A DNA stretch of 64,000 bases. Source: Rhodobacter ferrooxidans. Its GTDB lineage: Bacteria > Pseudomonadota > Alphaproteobacteria > Rhodobacterales > Rhodobacteraceae. The first letter of the stretch is position 1. Each line of letters begins with the position of its first letter. The notes beneath the pieces are model-generated. The model was not told the DNA's origin. It worked only from the letters and a program-made list of their open reading frames with translations, and ran no database searches. The stretch spans positions 1 through 64,000 of the forward strand of contig NZ_ACYY01000006.1 in the NCBI RefSeq assembly GCF_000176015.1. Direction: 5' to 3'. A program made the position numbers and the translations under genes. This document shows positions 27,597 through 35,402 of this stretch, one piece after another.

Positions 27597-28931
27597 ATGA
27601 AACCGGTTAACCTCCATGTGCTTGCCGAGATGAGCGCCAGCCAGCGCGCGGCGCTGTTGCGGCGCTCCGAGGCCGATCTGTCGGGCTTTCTGGACAAGGT
27701 TGCCCCGATCATCGAGGCGGTGCGCCGCGAAGGCGATGCCGCTTTGGCGCGCTTTGGCCGCGATCTGGATGGGGCAAAGGGGCTGACCGAAGCCGGGTTG
27801 CAGGTAACGCCGGCCGAATTTGACGAGGCCTTCACGCTGGTTGCGCCCGAGATCATCGAGGCCATCCGCTTTGGCATTGCCAATATCCGGGCCTTTCACC
27901 AAGTGCAGGCGCCCGAGGCGATGTGGCTGAAGGAAATCCGCCCCGGCGCCTTTGCCGGTGACCGTTTCACCCCGATCCGGTCGGTGGCGCTGTATGTGCC
28001 GCGCGGGAAGGGCTCGTTTCCGTCGGTGACGATGATGACGGCGGTGCCTGCGGTGGTGGCGGGGGTGCCGGAGCTTGCGATCTTCACCCCGCCCGCCCCG
28101 GATGGCCGGGTGGATGCGGCAACGCTGGTCGCGGCACGGTTGGCCGGGGTGGAGACCGTCTACAAGGCTGGCGGCGCGCAGGCGGTGGCGGCGGCGGCTT
28201 ACGGCACGCAGACCGTGCGGCGGGCGCTGAAGATCGTCGGGCCGGGCAGCCCCTGGGTGGTGGCGGCCAAGCGGCTGCTGGCGGGGGTGATCGACCCCGG
28301 CCTGCCCGCCGGGCCATCCGAGGCGATCATCCTTGCCGATGCAACGGTGCATGGCGGGCTGGCGGCGCTGGACCTGTTGATCGAGGCCGAGCATGGCCCC
28401 GACAGTTCGGCCTGGCTGGTGACCCATTCGCGCCGGGTGGTTGACGAGGCCTTGGCGGCACTTCCCGGCCATTGGGCGCAGATGACGCCGCAGCGGGTGG
28501 CGTTTTCCAACGCCGTGCTGTCGGGGCCGTCGGGCGGCATCGTGCTGACCGGCTCGGTGCAGGAAAGCCACGATTTCATCAACGCCTATGCACCCGAGCA
28601 TCTGGAGATCCTGTCCACCGCACCTTTCGAGCATCTGGGCCGGATCACCGAGGCGGCCGAGGTGCTGCTGGGGGTGCATACCCCGGTTTCCATTGCCAAT
28701 TTCGGGCTGGGGCCGAATGCGGTGCTGCCGACCTCGGGCGGGGCGCGCACCTGGGGGCCGCTGTCGGTCAGCGATTTCGTCAAACGCTCGTCGGTGGGCT
28801 ATGTGACTGCCGCCGCCTATCCGGCCTTTGCCGATCAGGCGGGAAAGCTGGCGGTCTACGAGGGGTTCTCGTCGCATGCGCTGGCGGTTTCGGCGCGGCG
28901 CGATGCCTATCTTGACCCCAAGGCGCCGTGA
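27597..28931 (+). CDS. HisD-family dehydrogenase with altered substrate site, HpsN-like candidate
   Basis: 444 residues, histidinol dehydrogenase fold over the full length. The catalytic Glu-His pair is kept (APEHLEI, Glu334-His335), as are His266 (EAEHG) and His427 (SSHALAVS), equivalents of E. coli zinc ligands His262 and His419. Three histidinol-enzyme positions differ: Gln259 is Glu263, Asp360 is Asn368 and substrate-contacting His367 is Ala375 (in NFGLGPNAVLPT). The cofactor-binding part YVPRGKGSFPSVTMMTAVPA is retained. These changes, and its place among an importer and two other dehydrogenases rather than his genes, argue against histidine biosynthesis. HpsN, which oxidises R-DHPS to R-sulfolactate, is a HisD homologue of this sort. 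The HpsN assignment is inference; a related C3 polyol dehydrogenase is possible. Confidence 0.88.
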   Translation: MKPVNLHVLAEMSASQRAALLRRSEADLSGFLDKVAPIIEAVRREGDAALARFGRDLDGAKGLTEAGLQVTPAEFDEAFTLVAPEIIEAIRFGIANIRAFHQVQAPEAMWLKEIRPGAFAGDRFTPIRSVALYVPRGKGSFPSVTMMTAVPAVVAGVPELAIFTPPAPDGRVDAATLVAARLAGVETVYKAGGAQAVAAAAYGTQTVRRALKIVGPGSPWVVAAKRLLAGVIDPGLPAGPSEAIILADATVHGGLAALDLLIEAEHGPDSSAWLVTHSRRVVDEALAALPGHWAQMTPQRVAFSNAVLSGPSGGIVLTGSVQESHDFINAYAPEHLEILSTAPFEHLGRITEAAEVLLGVHTPVSIANFGLGPNAVLPTSGGARTWGPLSVSDFVKRSSVGYVTAAAYPAFADQAGKLAVYEGFSSHALAVSARRDAYLDPKAP

Positions 28932-29929
28932 TGCGCGCGGTGCGGCTGCACGGGGTCGGCGATCTGCGGCTGGAGCAGGTGCCCGAGGCCCCGGCCCCCG
29001 GCCCGGGCGAAGTGCGGCTGCGGGTGACGGCGGCGGGGATTTGCGGCTCGGACCTGCACAATTTCCGCACCGGCCTGTGGATCAGCCGCGCACCGGTGAC
29101 GGCGGGGCATGAATTTGCCGGGGTGATCCTGGCTCTGGGGGCGGGGGTGACGGGGCTGGCGCCGGGCGATGCCGTGGCGGTGGACAGCCGGGTCACCTGT
29201 GGCGCCTGCCGCAATTGCCGCGAGGGGCGGGGGCAGATTTGCAGCCGCATGGGCTTTGTCGGTGAAGTGATCGAGGGCGGTTTTGCCGAAAGCGTGACGC
29301 TGCCCGCCCGGCTGGTGCTGAAGGCGCCGGTCGGGGTGGAGCCGCGGCATCTGGCGATGGCCGAGCCTTTGGCGGTGGCGTTGCACGCGCTGAACCGGCT
29401 GGCGTTGCCCGCAGGGGCGCCGTTGCTGGTGGCGGGCTGCGGCAGCATCGGCGGCTTTGCCGCGCTGCTGGCCGCCCGCGCCGGGCACCCGCTGCTGCTG
29501 GCCGACCGCAATACTGCCCGGGCGGCGCTGGTGGCGGCGGTCACCGGCGGGCGGGTGGTGGAGTTGACCGCCGCGGGTCTGGGCGATGCGCCGCCGCGGC
29601 ATGTGATCGAGGCCACGGGGGCGGCCCCGGTGATCGCGGCGCTGCCGGGGTTGATGGCCGGTGGCGGCGCGATTGCGCTGGTCGGCATCAGCCATGGCGC
29701 GCTGCCGCTGGACCCCAACCTGCTGGTCGAACGCGAGATTGCGCTGCTGGGCTGCCATGCCTTCGGGGAGGAGTTGCCGCAGGTGCTGGCGATGCTGCCC
29801 GATCTGGCCGCCGACCTGACCCGGCTGATCGACGCCGAAGTGCCGCTGGAAGGGGTGGTGGCGGCCTATGGGCGGCTGCTGGCCGGTGAGGCTCGGGGGT
29901 TGAAAACCCTGATCCTGCCGCAGCCATGA
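28931..29929 (+). CDS. Zinc-dependent alcohol dehydrogenase, HpsP-like candidate
   Basis: 332 residues from ATG 28931, sharing one base with the HisD-like stop; GTG 28928 would add one residue. Medium-chain dehydrogenase with catalytic zinc ligands Cys38 (GICGSD) and His60-Glu61 (TAGHEFAG), and the structural zinc lobe Cys90, Cys93, Cys96, Cys104. The Rossmann motif is AGCGSIGGFAALLAARAG. It would oxidise a secondary alcohol such as a polyol with NAD(P). In hps clusters HpsP, a zinc enzyme of this family, handles the S enantiomer of DHPS; here the match is by family and context only. Sorbitol or threonine-type dehydrogenases are alternatives. It overlaps the downstream kinase by four bases. 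Confidence 0.9.
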   Translation: MRAVRLHGVGDLRLEQVPEAPAPGPGEVRLRVTAAGICGSDLHNFRTGLWISRAPVTAGHEFAGVILALGAGVTGLAPGDAVAVDSRVTCGACRNCREGRGQICSRMGFVGEVIEGGFAESVTLPARLVLKAPVGVEPRHLAMAEPLAVALHALNRLALPAGAPLLVAGCGSIGGFAALLAARAGHPLLLADRNTARAALVAAVTGGRVVELTAAGLGDAPPRHVIEATGAAPVIAALPGLMAGGGAIALVGISHGALPLDPNLLVEREIALLGCHAFGEELPQVLAMLPDLAADLTRLIDAEVPLEGVVAAYGRLLAGEARGLKTLILPQP

Positions 29930-31212
29930 CGCAGGCCCCCTCGCGCACCGCCGCGATCCGGGCACTGGCACGGCAGGACAGCCCTGCCGCCGAGGCGGCG
30001 TTGACCGCGCTGCTGGCCGATCTGTTCGCGATTGCGCCGCAAGGGCTGCGGATCAACCACGACCAGTATTCGCTGAACTCGCTGAACGGCTTCTTCGAGG
30101 CGGCGGGCGAAGGCTTCTTCTTCAAGTTCCATCAGGAAGAGGGCGAGGCCGAGATGGCGGGCGAATATTACCGCGCCGACATTCTGGCCCGCGCCGGGCT
30201 GCCGGTCGATCTGCCGCTTTGGTCCTCGACCCAGCCGGGCGAGCAGATCCTGGTCTATCGCCGCCGCGCCGAGCCGCGGTTTTCCGACGTGCTGCGCGGG
30301 CTGGATCTGGCGCCCGATGCGCTGGCGGCAGGGCGGGCGCTGGCGGCACAGGCGGCGCTGGAGGATCATCTGCTGGCGGTGGCCCGCACCTCTCTGGCAC
30401 CGATCACCCCGGCGCAAAGTGCGGCAGAGCCGATCCACCGGCTGTTTCATCAACGGCTGGTCGATCCGGCCAGCGGCCATTGGCCGGGCGGGCGGTTTGC
30501 GGCGTTTTATCAGGGCCAGAGCTTTGCCCTTCCCGGTTGCACGCTGGATTGGCAGGCGTTTTCCACCGCCCGCCCGGTGCTGAACGGGGTGGAATACCGC
30601 GACGATGTCGGCACGCTGTTTGCCCGCGCGGCGGCCCGGTTGCATCCGGCGCGGCTGGCCGATGCGGGGGGCATTGTGGCGCATGGTGACGCGCATAACG
30701 CCAATGTCTGGTATGAGCGCGGGGCGGTGGCAGACCGGCTGGTGTTCTTTGATCCGGCCTTTGCCGGGGCGGCGGTGCCGTCGCTGCTGGCCGAGGTCAA
30801 GGCGACCTTCCACAACCATCTGGCGCATCCGTTCTGGCTTTACGACCCCGGGCTGGCCTGCGACCATTTCCGCGTCACGGCGCGGCATGACGGGGTGCGG
30901 CTGTATCTGGAGACCGACTGGCAGCCCAACGCCCTGCGGCAAGACCTGCTGGCGGTGAAGGCCGCGCATTACTGGAAGCCGTGGCTGGCGACGCTGGCGG
31001 GTGCCGGGATGCTGCCCGGCGACTGGGAAGACGTGCTGCGGCTGGCGCTGTTCCTGTGCCCGACGCTGGTGATGAACCTGCGGGCCGGGGCGGGCGGCCA
31101 CAGCCCGCAGTCCAGCGCCATAGGCTTTGCCATGGCGATCATGGCCGGGTCGCCGCCGGTCGCCGGGCAAGACCTGATGACCCGGTTTTTCGACAGCATC
31201 CGGCCCGCGTGA
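29926..31212 (+). CDS. APH-fold small-molecule phosphotransferase, substrate unknown
   Basis: 428 residues, longer than a typical aminoglycoside phosphotransferase (about 270). The kinase core is clear: catalytic loop HGDAHNAN (His253, Asp255, Asn260) and metal-binding FFDPAF (Asp276). The N-lobe shows GFFFKFHQEEGEAEMAGEYYR, in which Lys of FKFH is the likely ATP lysine and a Glu follows. About 110 extra residues continue after the kinase core and may form a helical cap for substrate binding. Family relatives phosphorylate choline, homoserine, methylthioribose, sugars or aminoglycosides. It is translationally coupled to the Zn-ADH (ATGA), so it very probably acts on the operon's substrate or product. 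This is the last gene of the operon. Confidence 0.82.
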   Translation: MTQAPSRTAAIRALARQDSPAAEAALTALLADLFAIAPQGLRINHDQYSLNSLNGFFEAAGEGFFFKFHQEEGEAEMAGEYYRADILARAGLPVDLPLWSSTQPGEQILVYRRRAEPRFSDVLRGLDLAPDALAAGRALAAQAALEDHLLAVARTSLAPITPAQSAAEPIHRLFHQRLVDPASGHWPGGRFAAFYQGQSFALPGCTLDWQAFSTARPVLNGVEYRDDVGTLFARAAARLHPARLADAGGIVAHGDAHNANVWYERGAVADRLVFFDPAFAGAAVPSLLAEVKATFHNHLAHPFWLYDPGLACDHFRVTARHDGVRLYLETDWQPNALRQDLLAVKAAHYWKPWLATLAGAGMLPGDWEDVLRLALFLCPTLVMNLRAGAGGHSPQSSAIGFAMAIMAGSPPVAGQDLMTRFFDSIRPA

Positions 31213-31299
31213 TGCCGCAGCCGGCACTGTGGCGATGCCGCGGGGGTAAGCACTGCGCAATATCAGGTGGTGGTGGCGCTGATTTATCTTCGGCGGCGC

Positions 31300-31328
31300 T
31301 TGACGCCGCCCGCCGCCTTCCGTAAACC
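31300..31328 (+). promoter_or_regulatory. Candidate promoter of the tRNA-Asp pair
   Basis: TTGACG (31300-31305), a 17-base spacer and TAAACC (31323-31328), ending 35 bases before the first mature tRNA base. The -35 is good, the -10 weak. Confidence 0.4.
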
Positions 31329-31363
31329 CCCCACACGTTCGGGCGGCGATCCGGGCGGAATGT

Positions 31364-31440
31364 GCGGTTGTAGCTCAGTTGGTTAGAGTACCGGCCTGTC
31401 ACGCCGGGGGTCGCGGGTTCGAGCCCCGTCAACCGCGCCA
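31364..31440 (+). tRNA. tRNA-Asp (GUC)
   Basis: 77 bases including encoded CCA. Acceptor arms GCGGTTG/CAACCGC pair fully, GCTC closes the D arm, CCGGC/GCCGG form the anticodon stem with anticodon GTC at 31398-31400, and the T loop GGTTCGAGCC is standard. Confidence 0.97.
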
Positions 31441-31474
31441 CCGCCCCGGATCGCCCGATCGAACGCTTGGAATG

Positions 31475-31551
31475 GCGGTTGTAGCTCAGTTGGTTAGAGT
31501 ACCGGCCTGTCACGCCGGGGGTCGCGGGTTCGAGCCCCGTCAACCGCGCCA
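31475..31551 (+). tRNA. tRNA-Asp (GUC), second copy
   Basis: Identical 77-base sequence to the tRNA at 31364, anticodon GTC at 31509-31511, separated by a 34-base spacer. Encoded CCA is present, and a T-rich stretch (TTTCTCCTTTTTC) follows as probable terminator. Confidence 0.97.
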
Positions 31552-31621
31552 TTTCTCCTTTTTCACCTATAGCAATGTTTGAATGTATCGGCTACACCCG
31601 GGCGGCAACCCCGGAGGCCGC

Positions 31622-31840
31622 ATGTCGTTTCTTGACCAGATACCGCTAAACATCGCTCTGCTGGCCGCGCTGACGCTGGGCCTGGCACCGTTCTTCCCCG
31701 AGCCGCATATCTGGGAAAAGCTGAAGATGCTGCTGGCGGGCGATCTGGTGCGGCCCTTGGACTGGTTCGATTTCGCGCTGCATGGCGTGCCGTGGCTGAT
31801 CTTGCTGGCCAAGCTGGGGCGGATGGCGCTGAAAGGCTGA
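31622..31840 (+). CDS. Small conserved-looking membrane protein
   Basis: 72 residues from ATG 31622, with GGAGG 4 bases upstream. Two hydrophobic stretches flank a polar middle: IPLNIALLAALTLGLAPFFPEP and ALHGVPWLILLAKLG, with WEKLKMLLAGDLVRPLDWFD between. I recall near-identical short proteins in other Rhodobacteraceae that carry the misleading name RND transporter; the protein is far too short for that. Function unknown. It stands alone between the tRNA-Asp pair and a convergent GNAT gene. Confidence 0.8.
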   Translation: MSFLDQIPLNIALLAALTLGLAPFFPEPHIWEKLKMLLAGDLVRPLDWFDFALHGVPWLILLAKLGRMALKG

Positions 31841-31856
31841 TCCTTTGCCGGGCGGA

Positions 31857-31912
31857 GCCGGGGGTTTCACACCCCCGGACCCCCGTGGGATATTTTCGCA
31901 GAGGTGAATGGG
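31857..31912 (+). repeat. Intergenic GGGATATTT repeat, long form, copy D
   Basis: CCGGGGGT-TTCAC-ACCCCCGG hairpin, then ACCCCCGTGGGATATTTT and GCAGAGGTGAATGGGG. Nearly the same as copy A. It lies between convergent genes, just before the GNAT stop. Confidence 0.82.
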
Positions 31913-31922
31913 GAAGGTTTTC

Positions 31923-32366
31923 TCAAAGCTTCAGGCGGTAGCGGATGTGGCCGTCGCTGGGTGCGAAGCTGTCGTAGAGTTTGCGCGCCGTGGTGTTGCC
32001 CTCATCGGTATGCCAATAGAGGCGATGCCAGCCTTTGGCCCAGGCGAGGGCTTTGACATCCTCGATCAGCGCCCGGCCGATGCCCTGGCCGCGCGCCACC
32101 GGGGCCACGAACAGGTCTTCCAGATAGCAGTCGTCGCCCAGCACCCAGGTCGAAGCGTGGTGGTGGTGCAGCGCAAAGCCCAGCATCGCACCATCGCGGC
32201 AGGCGACGCGCGCCGTCAGCCGCTGGTCAGAGTCGAGGATGCGGGCCCAGGTGTGGTCGGTCACTTCGGGCGGCAGCGTGACCTGATAGAAGGCCAGATA
32301 CTGCCGCCACAGGTCGCGCCAGGCGGCTTCGTCATCGGCAGTGGCGTCGCGGATGTCCAGGCTCAT
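31923..32366 (-). CDS. GNAT-family N-acetyltransferase
   Basis: 147 residues from ATG 32366. Acetyl-CoA binding motif A is visible as YLEDLFVAPVARGQGIGRALIEDV (about 83-106), followed by WAKGWHRLYWHTDEGNTTARKLYDS, which contains the usual Asn and Tyr. It would acetylate an amine; the acceptor is unknown. The ATG overlaps the stop of the M20 peptidase by four bases, so the pair are co-translated. Confidence 0.9.
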   Translation of the reverse strand: MSLDIRDATADDEAAWRDLWRQYLAFYQVTLPPEVTDHTWARILDSDQRLTARVACRDGAMLGFALHHHHASTWVLGDDCYLEDLFVAPVARGQGIGRALIEDVKALAWAKGWHRLYWHTDEGNTTARKLYDSFAPSDGHIRYRLKL

Positions 32367-33742
32367 GCGGTCAGCCGTGCCAGCACGCGGGCCCAGGAGC
32401 GGATGCCCTTGTGAAAGCTTTCCATGGCATATTTCTCGTTTGGAGAATGGATCTGGTCGTCGTCGCGGCCAAAGCCGATCAGCAGCGCGTCCATGCCGAG
32501 GTAGGTCTTGAAATACCCCGCAATCGGGATCGAGCCGCCGCAGCCGACATAGGCCGCGGTCTTGCCCCATTCGTCGGTCAGGGCGTGGCGGGCCTGCTCG
32601 AAGGCCGGGTGGTCGATCTGCATCTGCCCGGCGGGGCTGGCGCCGTGGCCGTGAAACTCCACCGCGCAATCGGCGGGAAGCTGACTTTGGACGTAGGCGC
32701 GGAAGGCCGTGCGAATCGCGTGGGGGTCTTGGCTGCCCACAAGGCGGAAGCTGATCTTGGCATGGGCCTCGGACGGCAGCACGGTCTTGAAGCCGTCGCC
32801 GGTATAGCCGCCCCAGATGCCGTTCACCTCGCAGGTCGGGCGCGACCACAGCATTTCCAGCGGCGTGCGGTCCTGCTCGCCCGCGGGGACGGAAAGGCCG
32901 ACGTCACCAAGGAAGCGCGTGTGGTCGAACGACAGGCTTTGCCATTGGGCGCGGAGGACGTCGGGCAGTTCGGTCACGCCGTCGTAAAAGCCGGGCACGG
33001 TGATGCGGCCGGTCGCGTCGTGCAACCCTGCGATGATTCGCGCCAGCACCCGGATCGGGTTGATCGCCGCCCCGCCATACATGCCGGAGTGCAGATCCTT
33101 GTCGGGACCGCGCAGGGTGATCTCTTCGCCCAAAAGCCCGCGCAGCGTGGTGACGATGGCGGGGGTGGTGGAATCAAACAGCCCGGTGTCGCAGATCAGT
33201 GCGATGTCGGCCCGCAATTCTGCGGCATTTTCCTGCATGAACGGAATCAGCGAGGGCGAGCCCGACTCCTCCTCGCCTTCCAGAAAGATCGTCAGATGCC
33301 CCGGCAGTCGGCCATGAACCGCCTTCCAGGCGCGGCAGGCTTCCAGGAAGGTCATCAACTGGCCCTTGTCGTCGGATGACCCGCGGGCGCGGATCACCGG
33401 GCCTTTGGCGGTCTCTTCCACCACCGGATCAAACGGGTCGCGGGTCCACAGCGCCAGCGGGTCAACCGGCTGCACGTCGTAGTGGCCGTAGAACAGAAGG
33501 TGCGGGCCGTCGGCGTCGCTGCCGCAATGCGCCACCACCATCGGATGGCCGGGCGTCGGGCGCTTGGAGGCGGTAAAGCCCAGATTTTCAAGGTCTTGCA
33601 CCAGCCAGTCGGCGGCGCGGTCACAGTCGGGCTTGAACGCCGGATCGGTGGAGATCGACGGGATGCGCAGCAGGTCCAGCAGCCGGTCGGTGGCGTCGGG
33701 CAAACTGGCGTCGATCCGGGACAGCACGGCATCAAGCGACAT
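32363..33742 (-). CDS. M20-family metallopeptidase (dipeptidase)
   Basis: 459 residues from ATG 33742, with AAGGAAG upstream. Metal-binding features: LLFYGHYDVQPVDP (His and Asp), ARGSSDDKGQL (bridging Asp), LEGEEESGSPSL (catalytic and metal Glu), and ALICDTGLFD. A dimerisation lid domain lies at about 195-345 and a C-terminal His in IPIAGYFK region completes the site less clearly. Such proteins hydrolyse dipeptides or N-acyl amino acids in the cytoplasm. No signal peptide. Exact substrate unknown. Confidence 0.93.
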   Translation of the reverse strand: MSLDAVLSRIDASLPDATDRLLDLLRIPSISTDPAFKPDCDRAADWLVQDLENLGFTASKRPTPGHPMVVAHCGSDADGPHLLFYGHYDVQPVDPLALWTRDPFDPVVEETAKGPVIRARGSSDDKGQLMTFLEACRAWKAVHGRLPGHLTIFLEGEEESGSPSLIPFMQENAAELRADIALICDTGLFDSTTPAIVTTLRGLLGEEITLRGPDKDLHSGMYGGAAINPIRVLARIIAGLHDATGRITVPGFYDGVTELPDVLRAQWQSLSFDHTRFLGDVGLSVPAGEQDRTPLEMLWSRPTCEVNGIWGGYTGDGFKTVLPSEAHAKISFRLVGSQDPHAIRTAFRAYVQSQLPADCAVEFHGHGASPAGQMQIDHPAFEQARHALTDEWGKTAAYVGCGGSIPIAGYFKTYLGMDALLIGFGRDDDQIHSPNEKYAMESFHKGIRSWARVLARLTA

Positions 33743-33872
33743 CGGGTCTTCCTTTCGTGAAGTTCGCGGCGACCCTAGCAGCCCCAGCCCCCCTGTCCAG
33801 AGCCGCTCTGAAGTCGCCACCTTCGGGATCGGCGGGCAATTGCTGCCGGAAACAATGCCGCGGAATGTCGGT

Positions 33873-33890
33873 GTCAACCTATCTTGACAG
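33873..33890 (+). promoter_or_regulatory. CrtJ/PpsR-type dyad (TGT-N12-ACA) before hemA
   Basis: TGTCAA-CCTATC-TTGACA, a perfect 6-bp inverted repeat matching the TGT-N12-ACA consensus. TTGACA could also act as a -35 hexamer (TGGGAT follows after 16 bases), so a repressor here would occlude polymerase. It lies 175 bases before the ATG. Confidence 0.5.
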
Positions 33891-33978
33891 CGCCGACGTT
33901 ACAGTGTGGGATCGGCCCGTGGCTATTGCCGACTGACAATTGGGTTGCGGCGAAAAGTCCATCTTCCAGATACGGAAT

Positions 33979-33992
33979 TTGACCGATATCAA
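33979..33992 (+). promoter_or_regulatory. FNR/FnrL-type box before hemA
   Basis: TTGAC-CGAT-ATCAA, one mismatch from the FnrL consensus TTGAT-N4-ATCAA, 73 bases before the hemA ATG. In Rhodobacter sphaeroides hemA is controlled by FnrL in response to oxygen. Confidence 0.65.
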
Positions 33993-33993
33993 A

Positions 33994-34005
33994 GTTTGCG
34001 CAAAC
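33994..34005 (+). promoter_or_regulatory. GTTTGCGCAAAC palindrome before hemA
   Basis: A perfect 12-base palindrome beginning one base after the FNR-type box. No binding protein is assigned. Confidence 0.45.
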
Positions 34006-34065
34006 CGGACGCTTTACCAAGGCCCGAATGGCTGGCAGCAGCGTACAGCGGTGATGGAGATCGAT

Positions 34066-35289
34066 ATGAACTATGACATGGCACTCGACACGGCGCTGAA
34101 CCGGTTGCACGACGAGGGACGCTACCGGACTTTCATCGACATCGAGCGTCGTCGGGGGTCATATCCGAATGCGATCTGGCACAAGCCGGACGGCACGGAA
34201 CAGGAAATCACCGTCTGGTGCGGCAACGACTATCTGGGCATGGGCCAGAACCCCAAGGTGCTGGCCGCCATGCACGAGGCGCTGGAAAGCACCGGCGCCG
34301 GTTCGGGCGGCACCCGCAACATTTCCGGCACCACGATCTATCACAAGATGCTGGAGGCCGAACTGGCCGACCTGCATGGCAAAGAGGCGGCGCTGGTGTT
34401 CGGCTCGGCCTATATCGCCAACGATGCCACGCTTTCGACGCTGCCCGCGCTGTTCCCCGGTCTGGTGATCGTGTCGGATTCTATGAACCACGCCTCAATG
34501 ATCCAGGGCATCCGCCGGGCGGGCTGCGAGAAGCACATCTTCAAGCACAACGACATGGATGATCTGCGCCGCATCCTGCAAAGCATCGAAAAGGGGCGGC
34601 CGGTGCTGATCGCCTTTGAATCGGTCTATTCGATGGATGGCGACATCGGGCCGCTGTCGGAGATTTGCGATCTGGCCGAGGAATTCGGCGCGCTGACCTA
34701 TATCGACGAAGTGCATGCCGTGGGCATGTATGGCCCGCGCGGTGGTGGCGTGTCGGAACGCGATGGCATCGCCCACCGGATCGACATCATCAACGGCACG
34801 CTGGCCAAGGCCTATGGCGTGATGGGCGGCTATATTGCTGCATCTGCAAAGATGTGCGACGCGGTGCGGTCCTACGCCTCGGGTTTCATCTTCACCACTT
34901 CGATGGCTCCGGCGATTGCGGCGGGGGCGGTGGCCTCGGTGCGGCACCTGAAGGAAGACGGTTCGCTGCGCGAAGCCCAGCAGACCAACGCCCGCATCCT
35001 GAAGATGCGGTTGCGTGCGGCGGGGCTGCCCTTCGTCGATCATGGCACCCATATCGTGCCGGTGTTCGTCGGCAACCCCGTGCACTGCAAGCTGGTTTCG
35101 GACATGCTGCTGGAGCGTTTCTCGATCTACGCCCAGCCGATCAACTATCCGACCGTGCCGCGCGGCACCGAACGGCTGCGGTTTACGCCCTCGCCGGTGC
35201 ACTCTTCGGCGCAGATCGACGCGCTGGTGCAGGCGATGGAAGCGCTGTGGGCGCATTGTGCGCTGAATCGCGCCGAGGAGTCGGCCTGA
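34066..35289 (+). CDS. hemA: 5-aminolevulinate synthase (C4 pathway)
   Basis: 407 residues. Condenses glycine and succinyl-CoA to 5-aminolevulinate, the first committed step of tetrapyrrole synthesis. The start at 34066 (GGAG 7 bases upstream) gives [20 protein letters not shown], which aligns with Rhodobacter HemA. Seen: [26 protein letters not shown], the PLP Lys248 in [12 protein letters not shown], and [18 protein letters not shown] at the end. Presence of this enzyme places the organism in the alphaproteobacterial C4 group. The leader carries FnrL-like and CrtJ-like sites, suggesting oxygen control. Heme made here would also supply the siroheme and cytochrome c systems encoded in this window. 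Confidence 0.98.
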   Translation: MNYDMALDTALNRLHDEGRYRTFIDIERRRGSYPNAIWHKPDGTEQEITVWCGNDYLGMGQNPKVLAAMHEALESTGAGSGGTRNISGTTIYHKMLEAELADLHGKEAALVFGSAYIANDATLSTLPALFPGLVIVSDSMNHASMIQGIRRAGCEKHIFKHNDMDDLRRILQSIEKGRPVLIAFESVYSMDGDIGPLSEICDLAEEFGALTYIDEVHAVGMYGPRGGGVSERDGIAHRIDIINGTLAKAYGVMGGYIAASAKMCDAVRSYASGFIFTTSMAPAIAAGAVASVRHLKEDGSLREAQQTNARILKMRLRAAGLPFVDHGTHIVPVFVGNPVHCKLVSDMLLERFSIYAQPINYPTVPRGTERLRFTPSPVHSSAQIDALVQAMEALWAHCALNRAEESA

Positions 35290-35402
35290 TCTGTTCTGCA
35301 TGTGCAAAAGTTCTTGCCCTGTGCTAGTATTTTCTTAATGAGACGGACCATGAGTCGCGGCAAAGTGACTCGGGTTCAAAGGGGCAGGGCAGGACATTGC
35401 GC

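Larger units (their letters stand above)
33743..34065. promoter_or_regulatory. 323-base divergent region between the M20 peptidase and hemA
   Basis: No protein gene is supported here. It holds the ribosome site of the peptidase at its left edge, and toward hemA a TGTCAA-N6-TTGACA dyad, an FNR-type box and a 12-base palindrome, each listed separately. Confidence 0.7.

Noticed and set aside
27597-28931. Histidine-biosynthesis hisD
   Set aside because: No his gene is adjacent, and three residues of the histidinol site are changed.
22599-31212. Polyamine uptake operon only
   Set aside because: Importer resembles Pot proteins, but the three dehydrogenases and kinase are not part of polyamine transport; kept as alternative in the finding.
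22599-31212. Recent horizontal transfer of the dehydrogenase/importer operon
   Set aside because: Base composition and codon use look like the neighbours by eye, and no mobility gene flanks it, although a tRNA pair lies at one end.
31379-31582. Short frames across the tRNA-Asp genes
   Set aside because: They encode repeated VRVPACHAGGRGFEPRQPRH from the tRNA sequence itself, a known annotation artefact.
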